From Coenobita brevimanus (lineage: Eukaryota > Arthropoda > Malacostraca > Decapoda > Coenobitidae): a stretch of 64,000 bases of DNA. The translations under genes were made by a program, and so were the position numbers. Location: contig CM064632.1 in the NCBI GenBank assembly GCA_032717465.1, positions 27,165,201 through 27,229,200 on the forward strand, read 5' to 3'. This document shows positions 32,742-44,233 of the stretch, piece after piece; the first letter of the stretch is position 1; every line of letters begins with the position of its first letter. A model generated the notes under the pieces. That model saw only the letters and a program-made list of their open reading frames with translations. It searched no databases and was not told the DNA's origin.

Positions 32742-32767
32742 AAAAAAAAAAAAAAAAAAAAAAAAAC
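32742..32767. repeat. Poly-A tract
   Basis: A26 with one C. Confidence 0.95.
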
Positions 32768-32849
32768 AAAGATTAATTCCAGTCTTAACTATGAGCTGTT
32801 TTTTATATGGACAGCAAGGGTTGGACTGCAAGATCTTTCTTTAACCCTT

Positions 32850-33285
32850 GTTCTTCCTGCAAGAGAATAGCCTGGTTACAATGCTGACCTGGTTGTAAGT
32901 TAGGTCTGTTTTTGCAAGAAGGAGGAAAAGTGAGGGCTGAACCTTGTCTCCGCTGTTGTTCTCCCTGCAGAAAAAAGTAGTTACGACAAGGACTTGGCCA
33001 TAAGTTAGCATATCTAACCCTATGACCAGAGGAAAAAATTCGTGGTAGTGACTGAAGGATGCACCGTAGAAGGGGAACACCAGGGTCATAAGGAACTATG
33101 ATGTGAGCCAAAATAAATCCCTGGGTTTGGGACATGAGGAACCACCATGAACCAAAACGAATCATCCGGGTAGGGGTCATGAGCAACCGCCATGCATCAA
33201 AATAAACCAACCAAAGTAAGGTACATCAGTTGGGCTGGGGCATGAGCAACCACCATGAACCAAAAATAAATCAATTATGTAAGTA
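32850..33285. repeat. Two adjoining decayed tandem repeats
   Basis: At 32850-33015 a ~110-bp unit (TGTTcTtCCTGCAagA...ACcTGGttgTAAGTTAg) is present about 1.5 times. At 33080-33285 a ~60-bp unit containing GAGCAACCACCATGAACCAA and AATAAATCA is present three to four times. Confidence 0.65.
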
Positions 33286-33870
33286 ATATGAGAAGCATCA
33301 GGAGCCAGACTAACTAACGGGGGGTTCGATATGGCGATCTAACAGAGGAGTAGTTCATGAGGAGCTAGTTAAAGAAAAAAGGAGAGAAATTGCTGCCTAT
33401 CTGCTCTAACCTGACAAAGATCTCTAGTTAAGTGTAATTTTGGCATATTTGACCAGTAACCAAGGCCCCTCACGCTTACTTTACAACTATGGCTCACAAA
33501 ATATCATGCAGCACGACTTTACATTCAAGTCGTGGGAGTGGCCCAGTTCTGTCAGGTGAAAACAAACCGACTCCTTTGGGGAATCATCACAACTATAGTG
33601 AAGCGGGTTCATGAGGATCAGTCCATTCACTTTTCATTTTAATATCGCCCAGATTTTCTTCATTTTACAAGTGATTTTACGTTCTTCATTTTGCATCTAA
33701 TTTCACGTAGCTAGTCCAGTAGCAGAAAAAAATAGCATTCTTTCCATGGGACTTCTTTGTGACTCTCACCATACTTAATTGTTAATCTACTGATATAAAC
33801 TTACATTCAAGACGCAGAGATGGCAATTATAGGTCAAGCAACAGTAAACGAAGGAATAACTCATTCTTTA
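33286..33870. other. Intronic or intergenic sequence, no gene seen
   Basis: AT-rich, without recognised repeats. It lies just 3' of the candidate exon 1 donor on the minus strand and would be the start of intron 1. Confidence 0.4.
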
Positions 33871-33878
33871 CAACTTAC

Positions 33879-33990
33879 CGAGGGGAATGGTCTCCAAGGA
33901 GACCGAACTTGAGAAGACCGAGCGCCACCCCACCATCAGCACGCCCAAGGCCACCCACAGCCGCCTACGCGACGCCCACATAACGCCCAT
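33879..33990 (-). CDS. Candidate first coding exon of a secreted or membrane host protein
   Basis: GC-rich island in AT-rich DNA. On the minus strand ATG sits in GAACCATGGG (good Kozak context), with an in-frame TGA two codons upstream fixing the start. It encodes 37 residues: MGVMWASRRRLWVALGVLMV, then GWRSVFSSSVSLETIPL. A basic stretch followed by a hydrophobic core and small residues reads as a signal peptide with possible cleavage near the Ser-rich part. The exon ends CTCG|GTAAGT, a consensus donor, leaving phase 1. A pyrimidine-containing CCCTCAG at 34024-34030 may be the acceptor of this exon, making its 5' part UTR. No family is recognised. Confidence 0.55.
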
Positions 33991-34089
33991 GGTTCAAGGG
34001 TCAGTGTGACGATGGTGATTAAACTGAGGGACGAGTTAAAGACACCATGGAGACACTTTATGACTCCGCCAGTCAATTTCTTACCAACG

Positions 34090-35000
34090 TTGCTGGCGCG
34101 AGTTAAAAACGACGATCAAACATTGAAGACTTTGCCATGTGGTGTCTTAAAAGTCTGTATCAAGACTGCATACGGTTTCTTAAAACTTTTTACAAGACTT
34201 TGCCGTAGTTTCAAATGTTTTTATTCGATATTTATTAAGCTTTTCTTTTTCAGAATTCTGTATGCGAGTATCTTCAAAGCTTGATCCAGTTTTTTATAAA
34301 CGATTTTCTTAGAGCCTATTTCAAGATCTTTGGTAGGCTATATATACGTATTTTTTTCAAGATTTTAGTCAAAGTTTTTTTTTTTAGTATTTCAAGATTT
34401 TTATGTAGATAAACGATTCTCTTATATCCAGTCTCAAGGTTCTGCTTACCGATTTCTAATTAAGGTTCAAGTCTTTGTTATTAGATTTTCTAATAACTTA
34501 GTTTCGAGAGTCAGATACATGTCTTTCTAAGTGTATTTATTTCTATGCCTGCTTCAAGATTTTGGTGTATGATTTTCTTGAGAGCTGCTTCATAATTTTG
34601 GCATACGTGTTTTTCTAAAGAGTTTCAACATTCTGGTATACAGTTTTTTTAGTATGTTTCAAGACTTTGCTGTACAATTTTCTTAGTTTACTTTTACGAT
34701 TTTTCGATTCTATTTTCTTGGAGTCTGCGTTGACAGCTTGATAATAAGATACGGTTTTCTTGCTCGGTTTTGAAGCGTTGTATTTCTTTGGCTTGTTTAA
34801 GTATTTGCCATGAAATTTTCTTACCAAATATATGAAACTGATGAAGTACTCTTGCATTTAAGACTGCCATGCATTTTATTTATTTATTTTTATTTTTATT
34901 TTTTTTTTTTGTCTAGTTTCGACTTTGCTAGACAATTTCTTGTATATATTCTTAAGACGGCATAAACAATATCATTTTCTTGTTTAACAGTTTGCCTTAA
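34090..35000. repeat. Decayed minisatellite region
   Basis: Variants of TTCAAGACTTTGGTGTACGA followed by TTTTCTTAG recur at irregular 40-60-bp spacing throughout. Open frames inside are spurious. Confidence 0.55.
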
Positions 35001-36270
35001 AGTTTCCCTTGTGAAACCTCATCCGAGATTAAACAATGTAGCACTTCCGTCAGACTATGGAGGTCACTAAAAGCTTATCGATATTTACTTCGCAGGACTC
35101 AAAAGTTAATTATGGTTAAACCTTAAAGGATTTCACACAAAAAATTTCAATGAAGCATTCTGTCTCATAAAAACACTATACAACTTATATGTGGCTGAAA
35201 GGCTGGTTTGTGTTTTGGTTTTCAATTACGGTAGTTGATAACAATTGTAGTGTTTACACTTTGGAAGATCGAGAGGGATGTAACTGTAGCCGTTCGTAAG
35301 TCTGGTTTATTTTCGCTGTCACTGCTCGCCATGAAGCTTCAAAAGATCTCAGAGTCAAATTATTTCTCTAACTTTTCATACTTAACCTTAGAATTTTCGT
35401 AGTATTTTTTTTTTTTTTTTTTTTTGAGCTTTCAAGAATTTTACAGTGTTCGTCCTTAAGTCCCTGATTTCACATTACCTTCTCGTGTAAAAGTATGTTT
35501 ATGTATCAGTCTCATACGAAAATCTACACGAACTCTGTCAAGACTACTGGATTTCACGGGAGGCTAAATTTTTTTCACTTAAGCTTTGCAACATTTAACA
35601 TTATCTTTTCTTCTCCAAACTTTACAGGACGACTGCACTTTAAGGGTTCATGGCACTTGCACGCTCTAAAGCCTCCAAGCATTTTACAGTGACTTCCCTT
35701 AACGAATTACACTAACACGACCATTAAAATAGTCTCCAAGCTTTCTCCGAACCAGCATCTAACACACCCGCGGCCAAAGGAACTTCACACCTGAGCCTCG
35801 CTCTCGCATGCACCTTTAATTTGTCCACAACTCTACATTTCGTGACGTACACCTCTAGACGTCAGGATGCGTTGTCAGGCTAAAAGTTTTTATATAGATC
35901 CACAAACTTTACCTTTCGTGGGACTTTCAAAACTCTCATATCTCCTTTAGGGTAATATGTTGGCTATTTCGCGAGACCGTATTTCAAATCATGTTAATCA
36001 GTAGTTTACTTACAATACAAATGAGCACCATAAGCCGAACAAGAGACACAACAATGGCGTACAATTATCAATATGCCAACTGACACAAGCACCAAGTTAT
36101 CGCCATGGTCCTTAACTTTCTTGGTGAAATTACTCATAAATAAGACCTTTAAGCTGCGTCATGCTTTAGAAGCAGCGAATCGATGGCGTTGGCCTATAAT
36201 GCGTTTTTACTTTTTACAACAGGCGATGAAAAAGTATATATTCGCACGTTCCGGTACAAAAGCAACTTTA
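35001..36270. other. No gene seen
   Basis: T-rich sequence with a T run (35406-35425). Faint repeats such as TCAAGAATTTTACAGTG (35430) and CCAAGCATTTTACAGTG (35675) suggest an even older array. Confidence 0.4.
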
Positions 36271-36950
36271 TCAGTGTTTTTATTCGCCAGATGATAGTAC
36301 GGGGGCAATAAATCACGTATTTTTTGCACACAGGTAAGGAAGCAAACTTATCAATAACTTACTTGCTAGATGAATGTGTAACTTGGCAACAGAAGTATAT
36401 TTTCGCACGTTAGGAAAAGGACGCAAGCTTTATTTTCCTTTGCCAGATGATACAGGTGTACTAAATTATATATATATTTAAGTGTGGGAGAAATTGTACT
36501 GTTCCGTGCCAGACAATTAGTAAGCGACAGATTTCACACGTTTAGGTATCGCACAAGGTTTACCAATATTTTTTCTTTACCAGATGGCAGCAAACAATAA
36601 CACTGCATATATGTCCACACGTCAAGGTATTGGAGTAGGATTTTTTCTCTTTTTTTTTTCGATATAGGAAAGACAGAGTACGACCACTGCGACCTTAAAA
36701 TGTGCACTTCCAGTTCGCTTGGATATACGGAAAAAAGTGCATGTATTTCAGTGTATGTTCAAGACTGTAACCATTTTCCTTGCCTATTATTGATAAGCGA
36801 AGACATTATATATAAATCCGCACGATCACACAGACTCCCAGTTACGGGTGTGAATGTAGGGATGGGAGGTGTAAATGTGCATTGATTTTTAACACTTCCA
36901 AATAATCAAGCTATTTCTTCGTGCCAATTAATTGTAGACGATGACGGTAT
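36270..36950. repeat. Decayed ~70-80-bp tandem array
   Basis: The unit end TTTGCCAGATGATA recurs near 36284, 36366, 36444, 36509 and 36578. It is preceded by TATATTCGCACGTTcnGGTA-like sequence in most units. Confidence 0.6.
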
Positions 36951-37480
36951 AATTTTGCTTGTACGTATAATCGTGCAGATACCAGCAACGGATAAGGATA
37001 GGGCCAAATCGTATATATTTCAGCACAAGGTACAGGAAAGCAGTTCCAAATATTTCACAATGAAGATAGGCGACATCAGTCTATTTAGTTCCGCACAAAT
37101 AGGTATATCTCCCATCAGGGATGTGGGTGTGAGGACGAGAAAGACTTCCTGCCCACGTGGATGATTATAGACGGGAGCAACATCCGCACACCTACACATC
37201 CGAGGCGATACTGGTCTTGCCTCTCGACTCGATCCTCCCTGAAAAGTTCCCCGCCTTGTTTCCCTGCCTCCGTTCTCCCCTCCCATGCAACACCCAGACC
37301 CGACCGCCAGCTGACTGTCCTCCCTGTCAGCCGTACGACAAGCAAAATACTACCTCACTTTACCCTTCCCGTAACTTCTTGACGCCCTGACACACAGTAG
37401 CACAGATGGCTTCGTTTCACCTCTTCCTCAGTTATTTTTTCTGAGCATTACACATCACTATCAACTCCTATGTCATCCAC
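36951..37480. other. GC-richer stretch, no recognised gene
   Basis: 37120-37390 is GC-richer than its surroundings and holds short open frames on both strands. No domain or splice pattern is convincing. It may be a degraded exon or retroelement piece. Confidence 0.3.
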
Positions 37481-37485
37481 GAACA

Positions 37486-37804
37486 CTATCTATCTATCTA
37501 TTGCCAGACGCCTCACTCCCGTTTGGGGTGGCCACAAACAAATCGCCTCCAAGTCGCCCTGTCCCCCGCCATTTCACCGCCCTGCTCCCAACTCACATCC
37601 CCCTCTCTCATATACCTCTCCACCCCATCCCTCCATCTCATCCTTGGCCTCCCCCTCCCTCTTCCCCCCTCCACCTCACTCACATACACTCTCTTCGTCA
37701 GTCTTTGACCCTCCATCCTCTCCACATGGCCAAACCACCTCAGTGTGTTCCTCATAACGCTTCCTATCACATCCACATCAACACCACAACGCTCCTTTAT
37801 ATCC
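37486..37804 (-). mobile_element. RTE-like non-LTR element, 5'-truncated copy (~0.3 kb)
   Basis: The minus strand encodes only the last ~95 residues of the RTE polyprotein (from IKERCGVDVDVIGSVMRNTL through WRRFVCGHPKRE). It ends after the stop in a (TAGA)n tail (TCTA on the plus strand). The end is the same as in the 51950-54950 copy, and the 5' truncation is typical of target-primed reverse transcription. Confidence 0.9.
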
Positions 37805-37977
37805 ACGAACTTTATATCCACACACCTACGAACACACGAACACACGTAGATATTAAAATGGTATAAATAAGACACTTAAGATGTATTATGCAAAATATAT
37901 CTCTGACACAAGTGATACAAAAATCCATGCCAACTCGAATGGCTAGATTCTGTATTCTTTTGCAACTTCACTAACGT

Positions 37978-39200
37978 CCTCGTACCCGTTTTCAATGAGG
38001 AGTAGGGGTCTTTGTACCTCTTCCTTAGCGATTTATTTTCCATATTTATTTCCATATTTATTTTCCATATTCATTTCCATATTAATTATCCATATTTATT
38101 TCCATACTTATTTTCCATATTTATTTCTATATTTATTTTCCATATTTTTCCTTACTTCTTCCTTAGCGATTATTTTTGCATATTTTACGATACCACTGTC
38201 TTGTATGTTATTTCCATGGCATTAATTTCGTCATAGTTTGCACCTGTAATATACAAGAGAAAACTGATGTGCATCATAGAGGAAATTGATGTGCATGCTA
38301 GAGGAAAATGATGTGCATACTAGAGGAAATTCATGTGCATGCTGGAGGAAATTCATGTGCACACTAGAGGAAATTCATGTGCACACTAGGGGAAATTCAT
38401 GTACATACTAGAGGAAACTCATGTGCATACTAGAGGAAACTCATGTGCATACTAGAGGAAACTCATGTGCATACTAGAGGAAACTCATGTGCATACTAGA
38501 GGAAATCCATGTGCATGCTGGAGGAAATCCATGTGCATGCTGGAGGAAATCCATGTGCATACTAGAGGAACCTAATGGGCATACTAGAGGAAATTGATGT
38601 GTATACTAGAGGAAACTGATGTGCATACAAGAGGAAATTGATGTGCATATTAGAGGAAATTGATGGGCATACTAGAGGAAACTGAAATGCATACTTGAGG
38701 AAACTGATGGGCATACCAGAGGAAATTGATGGGCATACTAGAGGAAATTGATGGGCATACTTGAGGAAATTGATGGGCATACTTGAGGAAATTGATGGGC
38801 ATACTTGAGGAAACTGATGGGCAAACTAGAGGAAATTGATGTGCATACTAGAGGAAACTGATGTGCATACTAGAGGAAACTGATGTGCATACTAGAGGAA
38901 ACTGATGTGCATACTAGAGGAAACTGATGTGCATACTTGAGGAAACTGATGTGCATACTAGAGGAAACTGATGGGCATACTAGAGGAAACTGATGTGCAT
39001 ACTAGAGGAAACTGATGGGCATACTAGTGGAAAATGATGTGCATACTAAAGGAAATTGATGTGCATACTAGAGGAAATTGATAGGTATACTAGAGGAAAT
39101 TGATGCGTATACTACAGGAAACTGATGTGCATACCAGAGGAAATTGATGAGCACAATAAATCGCTATAGAAAAAACGTTACGATACCCCCAAAGCTAGTC
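37978..39200 (+). mobile_element. MITE family M, copy 5, expanded by internal minisatellites
   Basis: The left terminal repeat (GGGGTCTTTGTACCTCTTCC then TTAGCGATTTA, 38007-38036) and the right one (complement of GGGGGTATCGTAACGTTTTT then CTATAGCGATTTA, 39159-39196) match the family ends. The ~200-bp element has grown to ~1.2 kb by two internal arrays: CCATATTTATTT units (38037-38150) and a 22-bp minisatellite (38256-39150). Confidence 0.7.
38256..39150. repeat. 22-bp minisatellite, ~41 units
   Basis: Unit GAGGAAACTGATGTGCATAC plus TA, with variants AAATTG, AAACTC and GGGCAT. Higher-order blocks of identical variants (for example the AAACTC group at 38410-38505) show recent local amplification. 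Confidence 0.97.
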
Positions 39201-39500
39201 AGGATACGCCCCAGCCAAAAATAAATAAAAGCACGTTCTTTTATCCTTATTTATTTTATGATGATGACATTATTATTTTCTCGTAGTCAATTGAACATAC
39301 TGATTTTATTTTATTTTTGCACTGATAGGAATGCTTCATAGGCTGCAAGAGAGAGAGAGAGAGAGAGAGTGAGAGAGAAAGTAAGTAAGTAATAAGAACT
39401 AGCACCAAGCCCACGAGGACTATATGGCACTAAAACCGATGTATAGAGATGACGGGTATGCTATGGTGCACTAAAAGCAAGGGGGAAGGCGGGGTAGACA

Positions 39501-42500
39501 TTAAATGTGAGGCACGATACGGGTTTGAGATAGGAAGCGCATGAGATGTGTGATGGTAAACACAGAGGATTCGCCAAGAAGATCGGCTAAGGTAGGGGGA
39601 CGTCCAAGGGAGTAAAGGAACGGGAGAGTCCGTCTGCGCACGGCGTGGAACCGAGGGCAATCAAGCAAAAGATGGTGGATGGTGAGTGGAGCCTGGCAAC
39701 ATTGACAGGTCGGAGGAGTGCCTCCTGACATTAGAAAGCCATGTGTGATACGCGTGTGACCAAGGCGCAGACGGGCTAGGGCTGTTTCCCAACGCCTGTT
39801 GCGATGGGAGGACGACTGCCAAGGAGTGACAGTATGCGCGATGTAGTGGAGTTTGTTATCAGTTGTAGATGTCCATTCTGCTTGCCACCATTGGCCAAGG
39901 GGACGGGTAACAATCGGGAAATAATCAGTTGCTGGGATAGGCCGAGGTGTGACAGAGAGAGAGGAGACAGCTGTAAGTGCCAGGCAATCAACCCTCTCGT
40001 TACCCGGTATCCCAACATGGCTTGGGACCCAACAGAAGGAGACAGACTTCAATATGGTGGTAATACGAAACAACCATTCCTGTATCTCCAACACTAGCGG
40101 GTTGCTGGCCGGGACAGACTGAATACCATGTAGTGCACTAAGTGAATCTGTGAAAATAATAAAAGTGTGTAAACTGGAACGGTATACAACACGAAGGGCC
40201 AGTAAAATGGCCAGCAGTTCGGCAGTGAAAATACTAGCAACTGGTGGAAGGCGGATCTGATAGGTATGGTCTGGGAAAAGAACAGCGAAACCCAAGCCCA
40301 CAGAAGACTTAGAGCCGTCTGTGTACACTGGGGTTGCTGAGGAGTGACCGCATATGACCCATAAAAAGATGATAGAGTTCATGTGGGGTGGAAGAGGACT
40401 TTGGGCAGGACAGCAGGGCATCACAAACAATAGGGTGAGGAAGAAGCCAAGGCGTAAACATAGAATCTCTCAGAGGGAGAACAGAAATAGCAGGGAAAGA
40501 AAGGGATGCAAGTAAGTTGGAGACCCTACAAGGAAAAGATGAAGCTAATGAGGGCTGAAAAGGAGGGGAGAGGTGCATAACAGAGGAAGAGAAACCTGCA
40601 GATGGGTGTTGAAGAAGGCGAATGTGGTAACAGAGAGTTAGCTTGTCACGTCTGGAGGACAGAGCAGGTATACCCGACTCACCATACAAGCTCGTTACCA
40701 GGGTGGAGCGAAAAGCACCCAATGCCAGACGTAAATCATGATGGTGAACAGAATCTAGGCGCCAAAGGGAGGAAGATGAGGCAGATGCATAAACCTGACA
40801 GCCATAATCAATTTTCGACAAAACTAAGACAGTATGGAGACGGAGCAGAGTTGTATGGTCTGCACCCCAGGACATATGACTAAGAGTTTGTAATAACCGA
40901 AGTCTGAGGGAAGCAAAGGTCTTAAGGGAAGTGAGATGCGGGGACCAAGTCAGTTGAGAATCAAAGACAAGGCCAAGGAAAGGGGCTGATAATCGATATG
41001 GCAGGGGGGTACCATATAGTGTAAGAGGGGGTTGAGGGATTGAATGAAGGGTCGTAAAAGTAATAGCACAGGATTTCGTGGGGGAGAATTTAAAGCCATG
41101 ATCCGTGGCCCACCCTGCAGCGGCATCTATAGCTGATTGAAGCAGGGCTCGTAAGGCCAAGACATCCGCTCCAGTGGCATATATAGCAAAATCATCTACG
41201 TACAATGAAGCAAGAACACCATGTGGGAGAGATGAAATGATATCATTTATTGCAAGGATAAAAAGAGTAGTGCTAAACACACATCCCTGTTGGACACCCT
41301 CATGCTGTACATAAGATCGGGATAAGACATACTGAAGGCGTACACAGAAGATCCGGTTACGAAGAAAGTTTCGTAAGAATACCCCCATATTGCCATTAAT
41401 TCTGGAGTGTTGTACAGTAGAACATGGAGAATGTTATACCTCCAGACCATATCATAGGCCTTTTCGAGATCAAAAAACACAGCTATGACCATCTTTGAGT
41501 TAGTGAAGGCTTGTTGGACGAAGGTTGCTAGCCTCATCAGGGGATCTAGGGTACTCGCCCCTTGCGGTACCCATATTGTAAGGGCGAGATCGCACCACGT
41601 GATTCTAAATGCCACCTTAGGCGAGAGTTTACCATATATTCCATCAGTTTGCATAGACAGCTAACAGGAGCAATAGGGCGATAATCTCCAGGTGACGACC
41701 CAGATTTGCCAGGTTTAAGGAATGGTAGGAGGTAGCCAGTCTCCATTCATTAGGGAAGTTTCCAGGGGACGATATAGTATTATATATTCTAAGCAGAAAG
41801 TGAAGGGCCGGCTGGGACAGATGTTTTATCATGTTGTAGTGTACGCCATCAGGTCCCTCACAGGTAGAACCGCAAGCAGTTAGAGCCGCTTTGAGTTCCG
41901 AGCTGGAGAAAGGGGCATTGTACGCCGCATCTGACGACAGTGTGAACTGTAAGGGCGTCCGTTCTGAACGTCTTTTGGTTGTTAAAAATGTAGGGGGGAG
42001 ATGGGACCCACTGCTAATCTGACTAAAATGGTGACCCAGAAGATTGGCAACCTGAAAAACATCGCCTATGGCTCCATCAATGGTGGTGAGGACTGGAGTC
42101 GGGGTTCGTGACCGTTTACCTGCTATTTTTCTGATGTGGGACCATATCCGTGGAATGGGTGTGTCTGAGACAATAGTAGAGACATAAGACATCCAGCTAT
42201 CTTTTTTTGCTCGACGGATTGTATGGCGGAGGAGAGCATTAGCTTGCTGAAAAAGTATAAATGCTTGGACCTCCAACACAGTGCCCTTTTTCCTACAGAA
42301 GCTCTTCCACCTGGCCCTCTTGACCCGGAGGGCTGAATTGCACTGGTTATTCCACCATGGCACACATTTTGATGACATGGGACGGGAGGTACACGAAATA
42401 GAGGCTCCAGCAGCCGTAAGGAGAAAGGCACGGAAACAGGAAAGCATAGCAGTTGGATCATGGTAGAGTGGAAGAGGAATGGGAGGAACAGCTTGGGATG

Positions 42501-43191
42501 TAAAGGTTGCCCAATCTGCCCTATCAAAACGCCATCGAGGAGGGCCGGGGACCGGATAGTATGACATGGGGGTTAGGAGGATTGGGAAATGGTCCATGGC
42601 ACAGTAATCATTCAAGACCGACCAAGTGAAGTCCAAGGAAAGCGTTGGGGTGCAGACGGACAGGTCAATGGCAGAGAAAGTTCGAGTATGGTTGTCAAAA
42701 TGGGTTGGGAAATCAGTGTTAAAAATGTATAAATCATGGGCAAGGAGGAAATCCTCCAAGGAGCGCCTATGTGCAGTTAAAACAGTCACCCCAGAGGGGG
42801 TTCCGACAGTTAAAATCACCTAAAAGCAGGACAGGAGGGGGAAGGTCAGATAAATGTTGAACGAGGTCAGTAAAACTGATGGGCACTGAAGGGAAGAGAT
42901 ATAGTGAGACCACTGTAATCCACCGAGATAGAAACACTCTGGTGAAGGTACATTTGATAGTAGTCGTAATCAAAAGGGTTTGAGAAGGAATGTCAACATG
43001 TATCAGGAGACAGGTATCATACTGGGAATGTGGTGGACTCAGATATGAATAAGACAGAATGAGGGGAGGGGGGGTGGTGAGGCGTGTCTCTTGTAGACAG
43101 AGAATCGGGGGTTATATTGAGAAATTAAAAACCGGAGGTCTGGCCGATGTGTAGTAAAACTGAGGACATTCCATTGTTTGATGGAAGCCAT
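39501..43191 (-). pseudogene. I-like ORF2: endonuclease, reverse transcriptase, RNase H
   Basis: Readable in at least six frame segments. It starts MASIKQWNVLSF at 43191, keeping the catalytic Asn of APE-type endonucleases. LLGDFNCRNPLWGD (~42830) is the endonuclease D-x-N motif. The RT core includes FPNEWRLA, KPGKSGSSPGDYRPIAPVSC, FFDLEKAYDMVW and YVDD at 41191-41202. RNase H has TDGS (D38 of the 40430-39501 segment), E71, D95 and WVPSHVGIPGNERVD. A terminal CQCC...H...C motif follows. Frame breaks lie near 43030, 42800, 41745, 41600, 41350 and 40400. Its coding order and domains are complete, but the copy is inactive. Confidence 0.88.
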
Positions 43192-43411
43192 TGTGTAAAA
43201 TAAAAACTAATAACTGTTTGGAAGAACGAGGTCTGGTCGGGAAGTTTGCGGTGGGCCATAAGACTACTGTATGTATGTTACTAAAATTTTAAAACACCAA
43301 ATAAAAGTAAATCCTAAAAGAGAAATAGTGTCTACGAAAGATAAAAGGAAATTAATACTAAATATAAAAAATAACACACAGGAAGTAAAATATAAATACA
43401 TAGGAAATACA

Positions 43412-44165
43412 TGGATGAGTTTGAGAGAGTGTGTAAGAAACGGAATCTAAAGGTGAATGTAGGGAAGAGTAAAGTGATGGTCTTTGAGAGAGGAGAAGTC
43501 AGTGAATGTACAGCGAGGTTAGATGGTGAGGAATTGGAAAATGTGAGTACGTTTAAGTACTTGGGTAGTGTGATGAGTAAGGATGGAGGTTTGGAGGGTG
43601 AAGTGCTTGAAAGGGTACAGCAGGGAAGAAAGGTTGCTGGTTCTTTGAAAGCAGTGATAAGAAACAGGGAAGTGAGCATGGAAGTGAAAAAGTTACTACA
43701 TGACAGTATTGTGATACCAACTCTAAAGTACGAAAGTGAAGCTTGGACGTTGTTGGAAGGACACAAGTCAAGAGTGAGAGCCGTGGAAATGAGTTATTTA
43801 AGAGGAGCCTGTGGAGTCACATGGAGAGACAGGCTGACGAATGAGGATATAAAGGAGCGTTGTGGTGTTGATGTGGATGTGATAGGAAGCGTTATGAGGA
43901 ACACACTGAGGTGGTTTGGCCATGTGGAGAGGATGGAGGGTCAAAGACTGACGAAGAGAGTGTATGTGAGTGAGGTGGAGGGGGAAAGAGGGAGGGGGAG
44001 GCCGAGGATGAGATGGAGAGATGGGGTGGAGAGGTATATGAGAGAGGGGGGTGTGAGTTGGGAGCAGGGGAGTGAAATGGCTGGGGACAGGGCGACTTGG
44101 AGGCGATTTGTTTGTGGCCACCCCAAACGGGATTGAGGCGTCTGGCAATAGATAGATAGATAGAT
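43412..44165 (+). mobile_element. RTE-like non-LTR element, 5'-truncated, nested
   Basis: Plus-strand open frame of ~240 codons (from DEFERVCKKRNLKVNVGKSK to FVCGHPKRD), equal to the C-terminal quarter of the 985-residue RTE protein, followed by a (TAGA)n tail. It interrupts the I-like element between ORF2 and ORF1. The flanks GGAAGTAAAATATAAATAC (43381) and GGGAGTAAAATATAGTAC (44172) may be an imperfect target duplication. Confidence 0.9.
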
Positions 44166-44233
44166 AGACACTGGGAGTAAAATATAGTACACTGGAAGTA
44201 AAATATATTACAGAATAATAAATCGTCGAGTTG

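Noticed and set aside
37157..37390. 77-codon open frame in a GC-richer patch
   Set aside because: Proline-rich with no motif. The opposite strand is equally open.
28640..39150. Regularly spaced repeats resembling a CRISPR array
   Set aside because: Units are contiguous minisatellites without unique spacers, in eukaryotic DNA.
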